The notes under the pieces were generated by a model that made no database searches, was not told the DNA's origin, and worked only from the letters and a program-made list of their open reading frames with translations. Below, in pieces: positions 20,710-31,488 of a stretch of 64,000 nt of DNA; position 1 is the first letter of the stretch, and every line of letters starts with the position of its first letter. The DNA comes from Prochlorococcus sp. AG-463-P14. Lineage in GTDB: Bacteria > Cyanobacteriota > Cyanobacteriia > PCC-6307 > Cyanobiaceae. The stretch is taken from positions 1-64,000 of the forward strand of contig QCRX01000001.1 in the NCBI GenBank assembly GCA_003209275.1, given 5' to 3'. A program made the translations under genes and the position numbers.

Positions 20710-22179
20710 TTGTTGTTAATGGTGTTTAATTCGCTTCGTTTTAAAGCTTCTCCTATTCAATTTGGAACCGACGGTTGGCGTGGGGTTCTTGGAGTAGATA
20801 TCACGATTGAAAGACTTTTGAGAGTCGCAGCGGCAGCTTCTCAGGAGTTGGCTTATAGAGCACCTTTAAACTTTCAGAGTCGACAGATAGTCATTGGCTA
20901 TGACCGTCGCTTTTTAGCACCTGAGTTAGCTGAGGCAACAGCAGCAGCAGTAAGAGGGTGTGAGCTTGAACCTCTATTAACTGAAACTTCTTTGCCAACC
21001 CCAGCTTGCAGTTGGGCTGTCGTAGAGCGGCGTGCATTAGGTGCATTAGTAATAACTGCAAGCCACAACCCTCCAGAGTGGATTGGCCTCAAAATTAAGG
21101 GGCCTTTTGGGGGATCTGTTGAAGAGGACTTCACTGAGGCCGTGGAGAAGAGGCTCTCAGTTGGTGGAATAACTCTTCCTCAAACAACTTCTATTGAGAG
21201 GTTTGATGGTAGGAGAGAGCATTTAGATGGTTTAAGAAAAAAAATTGATTTGCCTTCGTTGATATATGGACTGAAGAAAATGCGTTTAAAAGTAATTGTG
21301 GATTCGATGCATGGATCTGCAGCTGGATGTATTGCAGAGCTTTTAGGTGAAGGCCTGAATGGTTTAGTTCAAGAAATCCGTAGTAATCGAGATCCTCTAT
21401 TTGGTGGCAATCCACCAGAGCCACTCCCCAGATATTTAAGTGAGCTAATTAGTGCTGTAAAGGCTTCTACCCAAGCTGGCGAACCGGCTGTTGGATTGGT
21501 TTTTGATGGAGATGGTGATCGAATAGCGGCAATTGATGAAAGAGGAAGATTCTGCAGTACTCAGTTGCTAATGCCGTTATTAATAGATCATTTGATAAGA
21601 GTACGGAAGTTGCCAGGCGATGTTGTTAAGACTGTTAGTGGTTCGGATTTAATGCGCTTAGTTGCTGAAGACTTAGGTCGAGAAGTTCATGAACTTCCAG
21701 TTGGATTTAAGTACATCGCCTCAAAAATGCTTTCCGGACAAGTCCTTGTAGGGGGTGAAGAATCAGGAGGCATAGGTTTCGGCATGCATCTGCCAGAGAG
21801 AGATGCGATTTTTGCCGCATTGCTGGTTTTAGAAGCCATTAATGATTCTTGTAAGCCATTGGGAATTTGTATAGAAGATTTGGAAAATCGTTTTGGGCCA
21901 AGTCACTATGACCGAGTTGATATGCGCCTTCCAAATAGCAAGTCGCGAATGAAGCTAGAAGCATTGCTAAAAGAATCACCACCTTTAGTTGTGGCTGGTA
22001 AAAAAGTTCAGGAGATTATTTCTATTGATGGATTCAAACTAAGACTTGGTAAAAGTCATTGGTTGATGTTTAGATTCTCTGGGACTGAGCCTCTCCTGAG
22101 AATTTACTGTGAAGGACCTACTTTAAAAGATGTTCAATTAGTATTGAACTGGGCAAAGGAATTTGCTGAAGATCAATGA
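20710..22179 (+). CDS. Phosphoglucomutase/phosphomannomutase family protein
   Basis: IQFGTDGWRGVLG, ALVITASHNPPEWIGLKIKG, GLVFDGDGDRIAAID, MFRFSGTEPLLRIY. Confidence 0.94.
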   Translation: MLLMVFNSLRFKASPIQFGTDGWRGVLGVDITIERLLRVAAAASQELAYRAPLNFQSRQIVIGYDRRFLAPELAEATAAAVRGCELEPLLTETSLPTPACSWAVVERRALGALVITASHNPPEWIGLKIKGPFGGSVEEDFTEAVEKRLSVGGITLPQTTSIERFDGRREHLDGLRKKIDLPSLIYGLKKMRLKVIVDSMHGSAAGCIAELLGEGLNGLVQEIRSNRDPLFGGNPPEPLPRYLSELISAVKASTQAGEPAVGLVFDGDGDRIAAIDERGRFCSTQLLMPLLIDHLIRVRKLPGDVVKTVSGSDLMRLVAEDLGREVHELPVGFKYIASKMLSGQVLVGGEESGGIGFGMHLPERDAIFAALLVLEAINDSCKPLGICIEDLENRFGPSHYDRVDMRLPNSKSRMKLEALLKESPPLVVAGKKVQEIISIDGFKLRLGKSHWLMFRFSGTEPLLRIYCEGPTLKDVQLVLNWAKEFAEDQ

Positions 22180-22793
22180 CTTCTTTTAAGCCAGCTGATC
22201 CTGTTTTAGTTATCGCTAGCGGCAACCTTGGAAAAGTAAAAGAGTTTCGAGAACTTCTTTGTAATTTTCAGATCCAAGTTATTGCTAAACCTGAGAGTTT
22301 GGAAGTTGATGAAACAGGAAGATCTTTTAAGGAGAATGCAAGATTAAAAGCTATTTCTGTAGCTAATAACACTGGTGAATGGGCCCTTGCTGATGACTCT
22401 GGATTAAGTGTTTTGGCACTATCTGGCAAGCCAGGAATTCATTCTGCTAGGTATGCAGATAGTGACTCTGAACGGATTAATCGCTTGCTTGCTGAAATGA
22501 GCACTTGCGATGATCGTCGCGCAATTTTCGTTGCAGCTCTTTGTGTCGCTGCCCCTAAGGATCAAATACTTATTGAAGTAGAGGGTTTATGCGAGGGAGT
22601 GATTACCAAAGCCCCTAGAGGAGAAAGTGGTTTTGGTTATGATCCAATTTTTGAGGTTATTCCAACAGGTTTAACTTACGCAGAAATGAGCAGGAATCAA
22701 AAACAAGAATTAAGTCATAGAGCTAATGCCTTTCGCTCTTTAGAACCACAATTTAGAAACCTAATTGCTAATAATTCGGACCTTAGGAATTAA
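22176..22793 (+). CDS. rdgB: dITP/XTP pyrophosphatase (RdgB/HAM1)
   Basis: VIASGNLGKVKEFRELL, WALADDSGLSVLAL, GESGFGYDPIFEV. Confidence 0.93.
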   Translation: MTSFKPADPVLVIASGNLGKVKEFRELLCNFQIQVIAKPESLEVDETGRSFKENARLKAISVANNTGEWALADDSGLSVLALSGKPGIHSARYADSDSERINRLLAEMSTCDDRRAIFVAALCVAAPKDQILIEVEGLCEGVITKAPRGESGFGYDPIFEVIPTGLTYAEMSRNQKQELSHRANAFRSLEPQFRNLIANNSDLRN

Positions 22794-22871
22794 GATTTCA
22801 TCTTTCTTAAGGCCTAATCTATCCTGAAATATTAAGAGGAATATGTGATGGTTTATATTATTATTTAATTC

Positions 22872-24365
22872 TTATTTACTTGATGCCCAGCTCCCATGTA
22901 ATCCATATGGATGGTTGATCGGTAACTTTAATACAGCCTTTTCTTCTAAATCAATAGCGTTAAGAACAACTAATTCTGATGAGCGAGTTTCTCCATTCCA
23001 TATTACAACAAGCACCCATCCATCATCTTCTGTATTTGAATATTCTTTTGGAACGAATAATGGCTCGTTAATAAATCCACGCTCACCAGCTGACCATGAG
23101 TAATTGTTGCCAGTTATAAGGTCAAGTTTTTTAATAGATTGAAGGGGCCCATTCCCTTCACTTTTTTGTGCAGTTGCCATCCATGAGTATCTAGCTTTAA
23201 GTCCTAAGAAGTTTGGGTTTACCATAGCAAATTCACAGCATTGCTCGCTTAAGGTAGTAGTTTTTATTTCGCCGCTGGATAGATTTATTTTGCATCTTTT
23301 TAGTTGTCCTTCTGGAAGTGCTTTGAAATCTATATTTCGAAAATCTTGTTTAGGTCCGATTGATGGGAAATCATTGTAATAGATACTTTCTAAAATGACT
23401 TCATTTTTATCTTCCCATGCATTTAAATGATGAAAAACAAAACCACTTGGAGCATCGAATATCTTAGGATTTTCTCCTGCATACACACCAGAATTTCTAG
23501 GAATTAGTAAGAATTTTCCCTGAGTATTTTTTTGTGATGAAAGGCATTGAGCAGCTCCTTTTTGTCCCAGAATGAATGGGATTGGGTTGAACGAAATTGA
23601 GTTTTGTAGAAATATTGCCCAGTTAGGAGTAATTGCAAAATCATGTAGAAAGGCAAAGCCATTAAATGTATCTTTTCGATCACTAATAATATTGCCTGCA
23701 TTATTATTTTCAGTGGCAAATTCCATCAGCCTAATGCTACTTTTTGGACCTGTCTTGACGCTATAAGTCACCATACAAGGTTCGTTATTATGGCCTGGGT
23801 CAAAACGTGGGTGAGCGCTTAATGCTTCTTTAGGGGCCAGAGCACCATTGAGTGAAGACAGTCCAAATGTTTCGAGCGAATTCGGGTCTAGAGCGTGAGG
23901 GTTAGCAGCTTCCCAAAGTGCTAACAACTTATTCCCTAGTTTTACAACATTTGTATTTGCAATATTTTTTAAACGAAGGTCAAAGATGTTTGCAATTAGG
24001 CCACCAGATTTATTAGTCCCAAAAACTCCTCTATATAAAAACCTACCTGCTTTTTGTTCTTCTTCCCAGGCTTGAGTACGAATAAAACGATTAGAGAAAT
24101 TTACCTTGCCATTAGCAAACCTCATTGATGAGATCATCCCATCTCCGTCAAATGGATGATGAATCCATTGACCACCTCTCTCTAACAGCCCAGGTCCATT
24201 GCGATATAGGGTGCCAAAAAGCTCTTGGGGAACTTCTCCTTTGATTAGATCTAAGGGGACATTTTCCAGTTCTTTCTCCACATTGCAATAAGCGCTTGAC
24301 CAGTCTTGCTGATCAAATTTCCTTGGAGCTTTTTCTTTGAAAGCTTTCAAAGCAGATTTGCTCAC
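22872..24365 (-). CDS. Carotenoid cleavage oxygenase (RPE65/CCD family)
   Basis: 497-aa ORF; LYRNGPGLLERGGQWIHHPFDGDGMISSMRF, AHPRFDPGHNNEPCMVTY, FLHDFAITPNW. Confidence 0.93.
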   Translation of the reverse strand: MSKSALKAFKEKAPRKFDQQDWSSAYCNVEKELENVPLDLIKGEVPQELFGTLYRNGPGLLERGGQWIHHPFDGDGMISSMRFANGKVNFSNRFIRTQAWEEEQKAGRFLYRGVFGTNKSGGLIANIFDLRLKNIANTNVVKLGNKLLALWEAANPHALDPNSLETFGLSSLNGALAPKEALSAHPRFDPGHNNEPCMVTYSVKTGPKSSIRLMEFATENNNAGNIISDRKDTFNGFAFLHDFAITPNWAIFLQNSISFNPIPFILGQKGAAQCLSSQKNTQGKFLLIPRNSGVYAGENPKIFDAPSGFVFHHLNAWEDKNEVILESIYYNDFPSIGPKQDFRNIDFKALPEGQLKRCKINLSSGEIKTTTLSEQCCEFAMVNPNFLGLKARYSWMATAQKSEGNGPLQSIKKLDLITGNNYSWSAGERGFINEPLFVPKEYSNTEDDGWVLVVIWNGETRSSELVVLNAIDLEEKAVLKLPINHPYGLHGSWASSK

Positions 24366-24448
24366 AGGATGGACTTCAGTTGATTATTAATAATCGCGCA
24401 AAAAACTTTAAGTCGCGAGTTCAGGTACTTCTCTTTTGGCTGGAAGTT

Positions 24449-25066
24449 TTATGTTTTAGGGCCAGCTTGTTCAAGTATGCCCTTGCTGCTTGGAACAGCT
24501 CCTTTTCTCCGAGGGTCGGATTCAGTAGCCATTCTTAGAGCTCGTGAAAAGGCCTTAAAGCTTGCTTCCACTATGTGGTGGGAATTACTTCCGTTTAATT
24601 GCCTTATGTGTAGGGTTAAACCACTGTTGTTTACAACGGCTACAAAGAATTCTTTGACTAATTCAGTCTCATAGGTCCCAATCCGTTGAGTCGGTATTTG
24701 TAATTCGAAATTGAGATGAGGACGACCAGAACAATCGAGTACAACTTGGACTAATGCTTCATCAAGTGGAGCAACAAAGTGACCAAAACGATTTATGCCA
24801 CACCGGTCACCAAGAGCTTCTGCTAGAGCCTGTCCAAAGGCAATTCCTACATCTTCATTTGTGTGATGGTCATCAATATGAATATCACCCGTTGCTTTGA
24901 TCTCTAGATCTAGAAGTCCATGACTGGCTATCTGATTAAGCATGTGATCGAGGAAAGCAATTCCGGTGGACACTTTGCAGGTGCCACAACCATCAAGGGA
25001 TAGGTTGACATTGACGTTTGTTTCATTAGTAACGCGATGAACTTGTCCCAGCCGTGGTGAAGTCAT
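24449..25066 (-). CDS. hisB: Imidazoleglycerol-phosphate dehydratase
   Basis: [56 protein letters not shown]. Confidence 0.96.
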   Translation of the reverse strand: MTSPRLGQVHRVTNETNVNVNLSLDGCGTCKVSTGIAFLDHMLNQIASHGLLDLEIKATGDIHIDDHHTNEDVGIAFGQALAEALGDRCGINRFGHFVAPLDEALVQVVLDCSGRPHLNFELQIPTQRIGTYETELVKEFFVAVVNNSGLTLHIRQLNGSNSHHIVEASFKAFSRALRMATESDPRRKGAVPSSKGILEQAGPKT

Positions 25067-25102
25067 CTTGCTAATGCGATTGAAATTTTGTGGTTGGTTA
25101 CA

Positions 25103-25885
25103 TCACATTCCATTAATGCAATAACCAGCATCGACATAAATGGTTTGACCTGAGATACCGCTTGAGAGGTCACTAAGCAAGAAAGCGGCAGTATTTCCCA
25201 CTTCTTTTTGTGTGACGGTTCTTCTCAATGGGGCTTTCTCTTCAACGTTGTGAATCATGTCGAGTATGCCTCCAATGGCGGAACTTGCCAGGGTTCTAAT
25301 AGGACCTGCGCTAATTGCATTAACTTTTACTTGCTTATTTGGTCCAAGCTCTGCGGAGAGATAGCGCACGGAGGCCTCGAGAGCTGCTTTTGCTACTCCC
25401 ATGACGTTGTAGTTAGGTATAGCTCGTTCCGCTCCCAGATAAGTCAGTGTTACCACCCCGGCGCCTTCGCTAAATAGTGGTTTGGCTGCTTTACAAAGTG
25501 GTGCTAAAGAGTATGCACTGATTTCAAGAGCTCGAGAAAATCCTTCAGCTGTAGTAGCGCTGTAATCCCCAATAAGCTCCTCTTTACCTGCAAATGCCAG
25601 ACAATGAACCAATCCATCTAATTGCCCCCATTGTTTCGAGATGGAATCAAAAACCTCTTGAATCTGGGATTTGTCTTGCACATTTAATGGAAGGAAAAGA
25701 CTGGGATTTAATGGCGCAGTTAATTCGCGGACCTTCCCTTCAAAACGGCCTTTTTCATCTGGAAGATAGGTGATCCCAAGTTCAGCTCCTGCTGCGTTCA
25801 ATTGCTGGGCTACACCCCAAGCAATTGAACGATTGTTTGCTATGCCTGTTACTAGGATTTTTTTGCCACTTAGATCGAGAAGCAT
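25103..25885 (-). CDS. fabI: Enoyl-[acyl-carrier-protein] reductase (NADH)
   Basis: GKKILVTGIANNRSIAWGVAQQLNAAGAELGITY, PNYNVMGVAKAALEASVRYLSAELG. Confidence 0.96.
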   Translation of the reverse strand: MLLDLSGKKILVTGIANNRSIAWGVAQQLNAAGAELGITYLPDEKGRFEGKVRELTAPLNPSLFLPLNVQDKSQIQEVFDSISKQWGQLDGLVHCLAFAGKEELIGDYSATTAEGFSRALEISAYSLAPLCKAAKPLFSEGAGVVTLTYLGAERAIPNYNVMGVAKAALEASVRYLSAELGPNKQVKVNAISAGPIRTLASSAIGGILDMIHNVEEKAPLRRTVTQKEVGNTAAFLLSDLSSGISGQTIYVDAGYCINGM

Positions 25886-26014
25886 CTGTCCGAAAAACTA
25901 GCGATATTTCTTTGATTCTCTCTTACGCGGTGCTCAGTTTCGTAAAAGAAGTTTCATTTTTGGATTTAGCACTCTCTTCCAATCAGTAATAGTGGGGCAT
26001 CAGGGCATCTATTA

Positions 26015-26641
26015 ATGGTCCGTACAAATTCCACAATGCTCCCCCTTGGAACTGCCTTGCCAGTTTTTGATCTTCCAGTTGTACCTGGAAGATCTCGCAC
26101 AGGCATAGATTTTCTTGAGGATAAAGGCCTGGCTCGAATCAACAACGGCTCACTTCTCAAGAAGCCTTTATTAATCATGGTGATTTGTGCACATTGTCCT
26201 TTTGTTAAGCACATAGAAGATGGTTTAACTTCCTTGGCAAATGATTTCGCTGATCAAGTTCAAATCCTTGCTGTTTCTAGCAATAGCTTGATTACTCATC
26301 CTCAAGATGGACCAGATCACCTAGCTAAACAGGCTGCTCAAAAGGGTTGGCAATTCCCTTATTTGTTAGATGCTGATCAGAGTTTTGCAAAGGCTCTTCG
26401 TGCAGCTTGCACTCCAGACTTCTTTCTTTTCTCATGCTTTCAAAATGGGGAACACCACTTGCAATATCGAGGCCAATTAGATGGCAGTCGACCTGGGAAC
26501 GAAGTCCCTGTGACAGGTAAAGACCTTCGAGCAGCTATAGCAGCTGTTTTGGCTGGTCAGATGGTTCCTAAAGATCAGAAACCGTCGATTGGGTGCAACA
26601 TCAAATGGCATCCAGGGAATGAGCCTTCATGGTTTGGCTGA
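26015..26641 (+). CDS. Thioredoxin-like/AhpC-TSA family protein
   Basis: 208-aa ORF; VICAHCPFVKHIEDGL, FPYLLDADQSFAKALRAACTPDFFLF. Confidence 0.85.
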   Translation: MVRTNSTMLPLGTALPVFDLPVVPGRSRTGIDFLEDKGLARINNGSLLKKPLLIMVICAHCPFVKHIEDGLTSLANDFADQVQILAVSSNSLITHPQDGPDHLAKQAAQKGWQFPYLLDADQSFAKALRAACTPDFFLFSCFQNGEHHLQYRGQLDGSRPGNEVPVTGKDLRAAIAAVLAGQMVPKDQKPSIGCNIKWHPGNEPSWFG

Positions 26642-27895
26642 TTGTCATTGCTCACAAGGAGTCGTGCAGCAAGACTTATGGTGCCTTTTATGCAGGTGCC
26701 TCCTTTTAGTCTCTCTAAACAGCTTTCCGAGATAGGAAAAGACCTTGATGCAGCTGTGTTGCGGGTGCTTCGCAGTGGTCATTACATTGGTGGCGAGGAA
26801 GTTCGGACTTTTGAAAACTCCTTTGCGTTAAGTATTGGTGTCCCACATGTTGTTGGTTGCAACAGTGGTACGGATGCTTTGATAATTGCTCTTAGAGCTT
26901 TAGATATAGGTCCAGGCGATGAGGTGATTACTTGCTCATTTAGTTTTTTTGCTACTGCAGAGGCAATAAGTGCAGTTGGAGCAAAACCTGTATTTGTAGA
27001 AGTTAATCCAAGTACTTATTTGATAGAACTAAATGATGTAGAGCAAGCAATTAACTCTTCAACAAAAGCAATTTTACCTGTCCATCTTTTTGGGTGTCCT
27101 GTTGATATGAGCTCGCTGATGGATTTGGCGAATAAGTATGGTCTCAAAGTTGTTGAAGATTGTGCTCAGGCAACTGGTGCGAAATGGGATGGAAGATCTG
27201 TTGGTAGTTGGGGAGATGTTGGGTGCTTTAGTTTTTTCCCAACTAAAAATCTTGGAGCAGCTGGAGATGGCGGGGCTATCTCTACGAAAGATTCTGGACT
27301 TGCAAAACGAATGAGAGAACTGGCTGTTCACGGTATGCCTCGTAGATATGTTCATCATGAGCTTGGATATAACAGTCGACTTGATTCTTTGCAGGCAGCA
27401 GTCCTGAATGTGAAATTACCTAAGCTTTCAATATGGGTAAAACAGAGGCAAGATATAGCACTTAGATATCAAAAACTTCTTGCAGATATCCCTGGATTGG
27501 AATTGCCTTCTTATCCTTCTGATAAAACTATTTCGCATGCATGGAATCAATTCGTCGTGAGAGTAAATAAAACTTCTTTGGAAATAGATCCTAAATCTAA
27601 TAAAATCAATTCTTGTGATATCAAATCTAATCCCAGAGATTGTCTTCAGGATAAGTTAAAGGATAGAGAAATTAATACTATTATTTATTATCCGATCCCT
27701 ATACATTTGCAGCCTGCATATCAATATCTTTCAATGCCTCAAGTAAGCCTACCAGTTACAGAAAAACTTTGTACCGAAGTCTTAAGTCTCCCAATGTTCC
27801 CTGAGTTAACTATTGATCAACAACTTTATGTTGTTGATACTTTAAAATTACTGTTTGAGCAATCAGGTGATTCGTGCCTAAAAGAATTAGTATAA
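26642..27895 (+). CDS. DegT/DnrJ/EryC1/StrS PLP-dependent aminotransferase
   Basis: SGHYIGGEEVRTFE, GCNSGTDALIIALRALDIGPGDEVIT, FFPTKNLGAAGDGGAI, NSRLDSLQAAVL. Confidence 0.93.
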   Translation: MSLLTRSRAARLMVPFMQVPPFSLSKQLSEIGKDLDAAVLRVLRSGHYIGGEEVRTFENSFALSIGVPHVVGCNSGTDALIIALRALDIGPGDEVITCSFSFFATAEAISAVGAKPVFVEVNPSTYLIELNDVEQAINSSTKAILPVHLFGCPVDMSSLMDLANKYGLKVVEDCAQATGAKWDGRSVGSWGDVGCFSFFPTKNLGAAGDGGAISTKDSGLAKRMRELAVHGMPRRYVHHELGYNSRLDSLQAAVLNVKLPKLSIWVKQRQDIALRYQKLLADIPGLELPSYPSDKTISHAWNQFVVRVNKTSLEIDPKSNKINSCDIKSNPRDCLQDKLKDREINTIIYYPIPIHLQPAYQYLSMPQVSLPVTEKLCTEVLSLPMFPELTIDQQLYVVDTLKLLFEQSGDSCLKELV

Positions 27896-28022
27896 ACTTC
27901 TCTCGTCAATTATATCTTTTGTGATGGTCTGGATTATTATTTATTTTCGAGAATCATGCTTGATAGCAGCCTTTATATGATTATAGCCCTTCCCTAAGTA
28001 AAATTTATAGGCAGAAAGCTTC

Positions 28023-28598
28023 TTAGCAATTTAATAATTTTCTAGCTCGATACCATGCTGCGATACTTTTACCATCTAGGGCTTCTTCATGGCTAAAAAG
28101 ATAGTGATCTAGTTCTTCTTTGTTTAAATGAAGTATCTCAATATCTTCGTCTTGATCTCCTGGTGGTTTGAGATCTAATTTTTTGAGATCTCTTGCAAGA
28201 AATAAGTGGATTACCTCGTCAGAATATCCAGGGCATGGAAGCATTGCCCCAAGAGAATCCCATCGGCTTGCCAAGTATCCAGCTTCTTCGGCTAGTTCTC
28301 TTTTCATAGAAGTCAGAGGATCTTCTCCTTCTTCTAATGTTCCTGCAGGAAATTCAAGAACTCTTCTAGCCACAGCAAAGCGGTATTGCCTAAGAATAAT
28401 GATTTGACCTTCTTCGTTAATTGGCACCGCAAGGGAAGCTCCAGGATGCCGAATCAATCCAAAGGTTCCTTCTATTCCAATGGGAAGTTTTATGCGATTG
28501 ATCTCAAATCGGATCTTCTTTGCATCTAAAGCAGCCTCAGTTTTCAGAAATTCCGAGGGTTCAGGTGGAGATAAAGGCACCATCTGGCGTGTAATCAA
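28023..28598 (-). CDS. NUDIX hydrolase (ADP-ribose pyrophosphatase-like)
   Basis: EFPAGTLEEGEDPLTSMKRELAEEAGYLA Nudix box. Confidence 0.92.
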   Translation of the reverse strand: MITRQMVPLSPPEPSEFLKTEAALDAKKIRFEINRIKLPIGIEGTFGLIRHPGASLAVPINEEGQIIILRQYRFAVARRVLEFPAGTLEEGEDPLTSMKRELAEEAGYLASRWDSLGAMLPCPGYSDEVIHLFLARDLKKLDLKPPGDQDEDIEILHLNKEELDHYLFSHEEALDGKSIAAWYRARKLLNC

Positions 28599-28648
28599 TT
28601 CTTTACCAGCATGCCTCTTTAAGGAATTTGATGGAACCTAGAGGTTAA

Positions 28649-29257
28649 TTATTCAGGCCAATTGATTTGAGGAGGTAATTGATAAGGTGTAGTTCCATCG
28701 TTCGCAAGAGCCGCTGCGAGGGGTACTACCACAAAATTTCTTTCTATAAGCCGTGGATGTGGGAGGGTCAATGATGGATGCTTTACATGAAGGTCTCCCC
28801 ATGCAAGAAGATCTAAATCAAGAGTTCTTGGTCCCCAGTGAGTACAGTTTTCCCCTCGATGCCTGCCGAAGGATTTTTCAATTATTAAAAATTCGTTTAG
28901 CAACGCAATAGCTGCTTCTTCAGAGGGCTTTAGAGCCGCAAGCTTTGGTCCATCAACTATTAGTGCAGCATTTACATAGATTGGTTGCTCGCTAGGGCCT
29001 CCGACTGGATCGGTCTCAAACAAAGGCGACCATCGATAACGCAACTTTTTTTTGCTAATTGTTATCAATTGTTCTTTTGCTAAGAACGATTCGAGCCAGG
29101 CGAGAATAACTAGTTCGAGTTTGGGACGAGCCGCGCCTAGTGTTGCTTTTGGAGGACCTTGATCGCTAGGAATGTTTGCTCCCAGAGCAATAGCAAGAGT
29201 ATGAGGGAAGGAAAAGTTTGATGAGATTATGAGTTGATCAGCGAGACTGTCATAAAC
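28649..29257 (-). CDS. folK: 2-amino-4-hydroxy-6-hydroxymethyldihydropteridine pyrophosphokinase (N-terminus uncertain)
   Basis: RHRGENCTHWGPRTLDLDLLAWGD signature. Reading frame open upstream of the called TTG to 29275 and encodes FPHTLAIALGANIPSDQGPPKATL, but with no standard start codon. Confidence 0.8.
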   Translation of the reverse strand, partial: VYDSLADQLIISSNFSFPHTLAIALGANIPSDQGPPKATLGAARPKLELVILAWLESFLAKEQLITISKKKLRYRWSPLFETDPVGGPSEQPIYVNAALIVDGPKLAALKPSEEAAIALLNEFLIIEKSFGRHRGENCTHWGPRTLDLDLLAWGDLHVKHPSLTLPHPRLIERNFVVVPLAAALANDGTTPYQLPPQINWPE

Positions 29258-29279
29258 GTAATCGGATTTGGTTAATTAA

Positions 29280-31436
29280 ATGTCTGTAAGTGGGACGACG
29301 GTCAATTCTCCTTCAAGAGGGTTGGCTGATCGAGAAATGCAATTGAAAGAGATGGCTAATCGAGCTTTTCCGATTGCAGCTATCACTGGACATGGAACTC
29401 TGAAGTTAGCGTTACTTTTGGCTGCAGTTGATCCAGGATTAGGGGGAGTGATTATCGCTGGTGGAAGAGGGACAGGGAAATCTGTTTTAGCTAGAGGTTT
29501 GCATGCTCTACTCCCCCCAATTGAGGTGTTAGAGCTTTCTTCTGAGGTAGAGAAATTAAAAAACAATTTTGGTCCGAGGCCATTTGGTCTAAATCTTGAC
29601 CCTGAGGCCCCTGAAGAATGGGATCAAGGAACAAGAATGGTTATAAAGAGGATTGGAGAATTAACTAATGATGAAGGCTTAAAGAAAGCTTTACCCAAGC
29701 GTGTAATTCCCGCACCATTTGTGCAGGTTCCTTTAGGCATTACTGAGGACAGATTGGTTGGAGCAGTTGATGTTGCAGCGTCTTTGGAGAGCGGTTCGGC
29801 CATTTTTCAGCCAGGTCTTCTTGCAGAGGCTCACCGTGGTGTTCTTTATGTAGATGAATTGAATTTGCTTGATGATGGAATTATCAATCTTTTGTTAGCG
29901 GCGGTTGGTGCTGGAGAAAATCGTGTAGAGAGAGAAGGACTTAGTCTTAGACATCCTTGTTCTCCACTGCTTCTTGCGACTTATAACCCTGAGGAGGGAG
30001 CCGTTCGTGATCATTTGCTTGATCGTTTTGCAATTGTTCTATCCGCAGATCAGCTCATTACTAATGAGCAAAGGGTAGAGATTACTCAGTCTGTTTTGGC
30101 GCATGGTGAATGCAGTTCAAGTTTTGCCTCTAAATGGTCTAAGGAAACCGAATCTTTGGCGACTCAACTGTTGTTAGCTAGACAGTGGCTGCCAGATGTT
30201 CAAATTAGTCAAAGTCAAATTGAATATCTGGTAAAGGAAGCCATTCGTGGCAGCGTTGAGGGACATCGTTCTGAATTGTATGCAGTTCGAGTAGCAAAAG
30301 CTCATGCTGCTTTAGCAGGTCGTGATGAAGTGAATGCTGACGACCTTCAGGTAGCAGTCCGACTAGTAATTGCACCACGTGCATTGCAGCTACCGCCTCA
30401 AGAAGAACAGATGGAGCCCCCCCCTCCTGAAGAGCAACAAGAGCCCCCTTCTCCAGAAGATCAAGCTGAGGATGATTCCTTAGAAGAAGAAAATGAATCA
30501 GAAGATCAGGAGGAGACCCCAGAGGATCAAACTCCTCCTGTGCCTGAAGAGTTCATGCTTGATCCAGAAGCATGTGCAATAGATCCAGACTTGTTATTGT
30601 TTTCTTCTGCAAAATCCAAGAGTGGAAATAGTGGAAGTAGAGCGGCTGTACTAAGTGATAGTCGAGGTAGGTATGTCAAGCCCATCATCCCTCGTGGTCC
30701 TGTGAGGCGAATTGCAGTAGATGCAACTTTAAGGGCTGCGGCTCCATATCAAAAAGCCAGAAGAGAAAGGCAGCCTGACCGAAAAGTCATTGTTCAGGAG
30801 GGAGACTTGCGCGCCAAGCTTCTCCAAAGAAAGGCTGGTGCTTTGGTGATTTTTCTTGTTGATGCAAGTGGTTCTATGGCTCTTAATCGAATGCAAAGTG
30901 CTAAAGGAGCTGTAATTCGATTGCTCACAGAGGCTTATGAAAATCGAGATGAGGTGTCTTTGATCCCATTTCGCGGTGAACAAGCTGAGGTTTTACTACC
31001 ACCCACCCGATCAATTACTGCAGCAAAGCGTCGATTGGAAACCATGCCTTGCGGTGGAGGTTCCCCCCTCGCGCATGGGTTAACTCAGGCTGCACGTGTA
31101 GGAGCGAATGCTTTATCAACAGGCGATCTTGGCCAAGTTGTTGTGGTTGCTATTACTGATGGCAGAGGGAATGTCCCTCTCGGGAAATCCCTTGGTCAGC
31201 CTCAACTTGAAGGAGAAGATCCAGTTGATTTAAAACAAGAAGTTCTTGATGTAGCAACTCGTTATCGCAGTTTAGGTATCAAATTATTAGTTATAGATAC
31301 TGAGCGTAAATTTATAGGAAGTGGAATGGGAAAGGATTTAGCTGAAGCCTCAGGAGGAAAATATGTCCAACTTCCAAAAGCGAGTGATCAGGCCATTGCT
31401 TCTATAGCAATGGATGCTATTAATAGCGTTAACTAG
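29280..31436 (+). CDS. chlD: Magnesium-chelatase subunit ChlD
   Basis: 718-aa ORF: AAA+ domain, acidic proline-rich linker ([36 protein letters not shown]), VWA domain [12 protein letters not shown]. Confidence 0.97.
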   Translation: MSVSGTTVNSPSRGLADREMQLKEMANRAFPIAAITGHGTLKLALLLAAVDPGLGGVIIAGGRGTGKSVLARGLHALLPPIEVLELSSEVEKLKNNFGPRPFGLNLDPEAPEEWDQGTRMVIKRIGELTNDEGLKKALPKRVIPAPFVQVPLGITEDRLVGAVDVAASLESGSAIFQPGLLAEAHRGVLYVDELNLLDDGIINLLLAAVGAGENRVEREGLSLRHPCSPLLLATYNPEEGAVRDHLLDRFAIVLSADQLITNEQRVEITQSVLAHGECSSSFASKWSKETESLATQLLLARQWLPDVQISQSQIEYLVKEAIRGSVEGHRSELYAVRVAKAHAALAGRDEVNADDLQVAVRLVIAPRALQLPPQEEQMEPPPPEEQQEPPSPEDQAEDDSLEEENESEDQEETPEDQTPPVPEEFMLDPEACAIDPDLLLFSSAKSKSGNSGSRAAVLSDSRGRYVKPIIPRGPVRRIAVDATLRAAAPYQKARRERQPDRKVIVQEGDLRAKLLQRKAGALVIFLVDASGSMALNRMQSAKGAVIRLLTEAYENRDEVSLIPFRGEQAEVLLPPTRSITAAKRRLETMPCGGGSPLAHGLTQAARVGANALSTGDLGQVVVVAITDGRGNVPLGKSLGQPQLEGEDPVDLKQEVLDVATRYRSLGIKLLVIDTERKFIGSGMGKDLAEASGGKYVQLPKASDQAIASIAMDAINSVN

Positions 31437-31488
31437 CTTTAATTATTAAATATATTTGAGCTCAAACAATTAAGCCTGCTATTGAATA

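Noticed and set aside
22836-27960. Similar AT-rich strings in two convergent intergenic gaps (TGTGATGGTTTATATTATTATTTA near 22842 and TGTGATGGTCTGGATTATTATTTA near 27920)
   Set aside because: Short, AT-rich and only two copies by eye; no flanking duplication or inverted ends, so a chance match or weak terminator-related sequence is more likely than a repeat family.
30400-30540. Repetitive CCTCCTGAAGAG/GAAGATCA tract
   Set aside because: It encodes the normal acidic proline-rich linker of ChlD and is in frame.
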